Assembly (NCBI GenBank): GCA_019638275.1
Contig: JAHBUC010000001.1
Coordinates: 744,001-808,000 of the forward strand
DNA length: 64,000 nt
Reading direction: 5' to 3'
Origin: Cyclobacteriaceae bacterium
GTDB lineage: Bacteria; Bacteroidota; Bacteroidia; Cytophagales; Cyclobacteriaceae
Shown: piece by piece, positions 61,342 to 64,000 of the stretch
Position numbering within the stretch: position 1 is the first letter of the stretch
Layout: each line of letters begins with the position of its first letter
The notes under the pieces: model-generated
What the model was told of the DNA's origin: nothing
The model's database searches: none
What the model saw: the letters and a program-made list of their open reading frames with translations, nothing else
Translations under genes and position numbers: made by a program

Positions 61342-61749
61342 TTACTTTCCTTTAATTTTTTTACCGAAGGCTAACAGCACTATCCCCACTACGCACATGA
61401 AACTTTCAATCACAAGCCAGTTGGTTCCGAATTCGCCTAGCGTGCCATCCGAAAACCAGGTGATGATCCGCGAAAGCGCATACGATCCCCAAAATACAGC
61501 TAAAAAACTCAGGCCTTTTAAAGTTTCATTAAAGGCGAGGTAAACGAGCAGTAAAACCAGGGTGAGGCCCACGCCTCCATACACACCACGAATGGAGCTG
61601 ATGGCATCGGTGTTGGGAAGTTTCACACCCACCAGATCCATTACGGATTGTGGATTAAGAATGGCCATCAAGGCCACGTACCCTAAACTTAAGGCCGAAA
61701 ACAGGATAAACCCCTTGCTGGCCGATAGGTAAATTACTTTTGCTGTCAT
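61342..61749 (-). CDS. DUF4345-like membrane protein
   Basis: 135 residues from the ATG at 61747-61749. The frame runs to 61827 but would overlap the regulator gene end, so the inner start (MTAKVIYLSASKGFILF) is used. Four membrane segments (about 10-28, 45-66, 70-95, 105-130) with the loop SSIRGVYGGVGLTLVLLLVY, typical of DUF4345. Function unknown. Confidence 0.82.
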   Translation of the reverse strand: MTAKVIYLSASKGFILFSALSLGYVALMAILNPQSVMDLVGVKLPNTDAISSIRGVYGGVGLTLVLLLVYLAFNETLKGLSFLAVFWGSYALSRIITWFSDGTLGEFGTNWLVIESFMCVVGIVLLAFGKKIKGK

Positions 61750-61823
61750 ACTGATGTTGTTTTGTTTGATGCAACAAAAGTGGAGGATGGAAGAAAATTG
61801 ATTCTTGGTATTTGCCAAGATTT

Positions 61824-62405
61824 TCAAATGCGTACCGAATTGATGAGTTTACTGAAGTTGGTGGCATCGATGCCGAGGTAGTTGGCCAGGTATTTATGTG
61901 GCACCAAGGTCAAAATATGCGGACTCCGTTTTAACAGTTGCCTGAATTTCTCCTCCGAAGTGAAGCATTGCAGTTCCACCATGCGTTCCAGCAAACCGGA
62001 GAACGCTTGTGTTACCCCTAACCGCAACGCCTCTGAAACGCAATGATGTTTTTGCATGCACTGATTTACGGCTTCAAATGGTGCGCGCAGGAACGATGAG
62101 GGCGTAAGCGCTTCAAAATAATAGACTGATGGTTTTTGCAGAAAGAACGAATCGATTACGCCACCAAATGAAGGAGCATAGGAAAAAACCAATGTTGATT
62201 CGCGATGCTGATCATCCTGGTATACGATGCGCTGCACGCCATCCGTAACGAAGTACAGGTATTTCTCCACCTCACCGGCAGTGGTAATGATTTCCTTTCG
62301 TTTTACGCGATGTTCAGACCAGATGTTGTAGAAATCAGCAGCGGCTTCCGGATTAAAAGGCCGGAAGTGTTCAATCGCTTGTTTAAGGTTTTCAAGATTA
62401 TTCAT
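61824..62405 (-). CDS. Crp/Fnr-family transcription regulator
   Basis: 193 residues. The cyclic-nucleotide-binding-like beta-roll (about 20-115: ITTAGEVEKYLYFVTDGVQRIVY, GVIDSFFLQKPSVYYFEAL) leads through a long helix to a compact helix-turn-helix (LLKRSPHILTLVPHKYLANYLGIDATNFSKL). It lacks Cys residues for an Fe-S cluster. Bacteroidota members of this branch respond to unknown ligands. It may control the adjacent DUF4345-DinB genes, 74 bp downstream. Confidence 0.9.
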   Translation of the reverse strand: MNNLENLKQAIEHFRPFNPEAAADFYNIWSEHRVKRKEIITTAGEVEKYLYFVTDGVQRIVYQDDQHRESTLVFSYAPSFGGVIDSFFLQKPSVYYFEALTPSSFLRAPFEAVNQCMQKHHCVSEALRLGVTQAFSGLLERMVELQCFTSEEKFRQLLKRSPHILTLVPHKYLANYLGIDATNFSKLINSVRI

Positions 62406-62482
62406 TCACCAATCAGTTATTCGGTTTATCAAATATAAAGTGAGGGGAGGAGGAAACAATCCAACCTCCATCCCCGCTTCGT

Positions 62483-62773
62483 TTATAGCCCTTCTACAAT
62501 GATTGCATTTGAGTCAACAGCCGAAAAGCGGAGATTTTTTAGTTCACGATACTCTTCTGAGTAGTACCACTGATTAGCTTTCTCATAGCTTGGAAATTCA
62601 ATCATTACTAAAAAGGTAGGGCGTACGCTACCTTCCACCACGGTGAATTGTCCACCTAAAATTATGTACTTGCCATCATACCTGGCTACCAGCGGAGTCG
62701 CTAGTTTTTTGTACTGTTCCAGTTTTTCTAAGTCATGCACCAGCACGTTGTCGAATAAGCAATAGCCTTTCAT
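62483..62773 (-). CDS. DUF1330 family protein
   Basis: 96 residues with the dimeric alpha/beta-barrel fold of DUF1330: LEKLEQYKKLATPLVARYDGKYIILGG, then RPTFLVMIEFPSYEKANQWYYSEEYRELKNLR. No catalytic residue assigned in the family. It starts 21 bp after the cyclase gene stop and is probably co-transcribed with it. Confidence 0.87.
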   Translation of the reverse strand: MKGYCLFDNVLVHDLEKLEQYKKLATPLVARYDGKYIILGGQFTVVEGSVRPTFLVMIEFPSYEKANQWYYSEEYRELKNLRFSAVDSNAIIVEGL

Positions 62774-62794
62774 ATTAATATAGCTTAATGATTC

Positions 62795-63766
62795 TCATCT
62801 GATCGGTAACGCGATGGGGCGCATCGGTGCAGCACTTGCTCCACGCAATTTTAAAGAAGAAGCGATGAAGGCGAATTCATATACTTTATCTTTCGCCAAT
62901 TCTTCCAAAAACATTTGTTCGATAAACATTACACCTTTTTCCGCTAACAAGTAGGTGTGTACGGGCACCCAGTTGTCTTCGCGTTCGGGTGGAAATGCTT
63001 CAAAACTTAAGTTATCTGCGCCCAATAGCATTACCTGTTGATCTTCTACCAACCACTTTACAGCATCAAGGTTAATGCCTGGATATTGATCAAGGAATTT
63101 GTGCGCATCTTCGTAGTGCTTTGCCTGACCGGTGCGAATCAATACTACATCTCCCTTTTGAAGAGCAGTGTTTTGCTTGCGCAATGCTTCTTTCAGATCC
63201 TCAGAATTAATCCGGTAATTAGGCGGAAGACTATTGGTATTTTTCGCAGTAAGTATATCGATTAAAACTCCGCGCGCTATAATCGTTGGAATCGTTTCTG
63301 CACCCGTTTTTTTCCACCCTTTGTCACCCAAGTGTTCATCTGCAGAAAAGCCGTTCCATACTTTGCCATTAAGACCAAAGTGATTCAAGGCATCGATGTG
63401 TGTGCCCATGTGTGTGTACATGGAGATGGCGTCACCTGTGTAGCTGACTTTACTATTCATCATGGTTCCTAATCCATTGGGATTATCAACTACAGTGCCG
63501 CGGGGAGTATGGGTAAGCCAGTATTGATAAGCCGGATCGCCCAACGCATGAAAGCTGGGCATGCCTACAAAATATTCTACACTAAGGTCGTACGTTTTTC
63601 CTGATTTAATTCTGGTTAAGATTGCTTGTTTGGATTGATCGGTCATCATATTAAGCGTCCCGATTTCATCGTCTTTTCCCCAGGGGCTGATTCCCACTTC
63701 TTCATGTGGCTGTGCGAACAAGGTGATTGTTTTAAAAATTAATAATGAGATAATGATTGTTTTCAT
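62795..63766 (-). CDS. Exported cyclase-family (kynurenine-formamidase-like) metallohydrolase
   Basis: 323 residues from the ATG at 63764-63766, chosen because it gives a clean signal peptide (MKTIIISLLIFKTITLFAQ); an ATG nine codons upstream overlaps the preceding gene. WGKDDEIGTLNMMTDQSK is the usual start of this branch, and HMGTHIDALNHFG carries the metal-binding HxGTHxDxxxH motif. The family (PF04199) includes kynurenine formamidase, but exported members have other, mostly unknown amide or ester substrates. Confidence 0.9.
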   Translation of the reverse strand: MKTIIISLLIFKTITLFAQPHEEVGISPWGKDDEIGTLNMMTDQSKQAILTRIKSGKTYDLSVEYFVGMPSFHALGDPAYQYWLTHTPRGTVVDNPNGLGTMMNSKVSYTGDAISMYTHMGTHIDALNHFGLNGKVWNGFSADEHLGDKGWKKTGAETIPTIIARGVLIDILTAKNTNSLPPNYRINSEDLKEALRKQNTALQKGDVVLIRTGQAKHYEDAHKFLDQYPGINLDAVKWLVEDQQVMLLGADNLSFEAFPPEREDNWVPVHTYLLAEKGVMFIEQMFLEELAKDKVYEFAFIASSLKLRGASAAPMRPIALPIR

Positions 63767-63789
63767 GTCGGTTTTATTTTGTGTTGTAG

Positions 63790-64000
63790 TCAAGAATGAA
63801 TTTCCACTTCTCTTGATTTTACTTGCAGGGTGATTCTGGCTATTCGCTCTCCGAAAAGTTCGGCCGTCAGTAAATCAGCAGGTTCATTGAAATGATGGTG
63901 AGAATTGTCAGAAAGGGTCATCAATCCCAGGTAACTAGCCATACCGTTGTGTTCAGGTAACTGTTTGCCATCCTGATCATACCGGGGCAGTATCCCCAAC
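63790..64000 (-). CDS. C-terminal fragment of an unrecognised protein (cut by window edge)
   Basis: The frame is open at the right edge, giving about 70 residues (ILPRYDQDGKQLPEHNGMASYLG ... ELFGERIARITLQVKSREVEIHS). It is soluble, with a mixed helix/strand pattern and no motif that identifies the family. Its stop overlaps or abuts the start region of the cyclase gene, so the two are probably in one operon. The true start lies outside the window. Confidence 0.6.
   Translation of the reverse strand, partial: LGILPRYDQDGKQLPEHNGMASYLGLMTLSDNSHHHFNEPADLLTAELFGERIARITLQVKSREVEIHS

Noticed and set aside
1..64000. CRISPR arrays, transposases, integrases, phage genes
   Set aside because: No short direct repeats with regular unique spacers, and no gene with such domains. 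All repeats seen are palindromic elements or protein-module repeats.
1..64000. tRNA and rRNA genes
   Set aside because: No cloverleaf-like segment or conserved rRNA words were noticed in the intergenic gaps; a tRNA scan would settle it.

Overview
The window looks like the chromosome of a free-living Bacteroidota, most likely order Cytophagales (Cyclobacteriaceae-like). The evidence is the gene content: RNase Y, ZapA, PheT, FtsK with a long linker, DUF2851, LolA, type-II PyrF, many SPII lipoproteins, Reg_prop/Y_Y_Y kinases, a tricorn-like protease, HYC_CC_PP and DUF3347 copper genes, and Bacteroidota-type promoters (TTTG-N19-TAnnTTTG). No rRNA, tRNA, CRISPR array, transposase or prophage gene was seen. 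Genes are intact and mostly in short operons.

Layout. 1-1778: 5' part of a large secreted Ig-repeat protein, reading out of the window on the minus strand. 1856-9182: a minus-strand run with a TPR histidine kinase and LuxR-type regulator, followed by three membrane proteins sharing a paired-histidine pattern, an exported agmatine/peptidylarginine-deiminase-like lipoprotein and an exported amidohydrolase. 9302-16113: ftsK, lolA, pyrF, DUF2851 and a polytopic GT-C-like protein. 16321-23932 (minus): rny, zapA, a coiled-coil protein, pheT, DUF1028, DUF1684, radC and rpsT. 24078-33100: phospholipase C/nuclease-like protein, SRPBCC-GyrI protein, DUF4199, Xaa-Pro aminopeptidase, DUF4198, a TonB-C protein, RidA, IscA-type protein, methylmalonyl-CoA epimerase and thiL, with two small proteins of 55 and 42 aa. 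33079-46439: a large two-component sensor, a VPS10/BNR protein, the tricorn-like protease with AcpH, TerB, an amidohydrolase and a TPR lipoprotein.

46446-55958 is a copper/silver handling locus, transcribed leftwards: two small HMA proteins, HYC_CC_PP, CusA, TolC-like, CusB with a heavy-metal domain and C-terminal DUF3347, a stand-alone DUF3347 lipoprotein and DUF2911. 56324-60607 appears to be an ECF sigma-factor regulon: an Ig-like lipoprotein, the sigma factor, an inner-membrane/beta-barrel protein, and a Calx-beta-like lipoprotein. Two near-identical promoter-like sites (GGCAAC-N17-TGTCT) precede its two transcription units. 60782-64000: DinB, DUF4345, a Crp/Fnr regulator, DUF1330, a cyclase-family protein and a gene cut by the window edge.

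The most unusual signal is a set of dispersed palindromic 'word' repeats. Several lie in gaps between genes, but two lie in frame inside coding sequences: a CTTTGCG/CGCAGAG element in the signal-peptide region of the TolC-like gene, and a GATATT/AATATC element in cusA. They resemble, in principle, the protein-coding palindromic elements of Rickettsia. Family names are from recognition of motifs, not from a database search.
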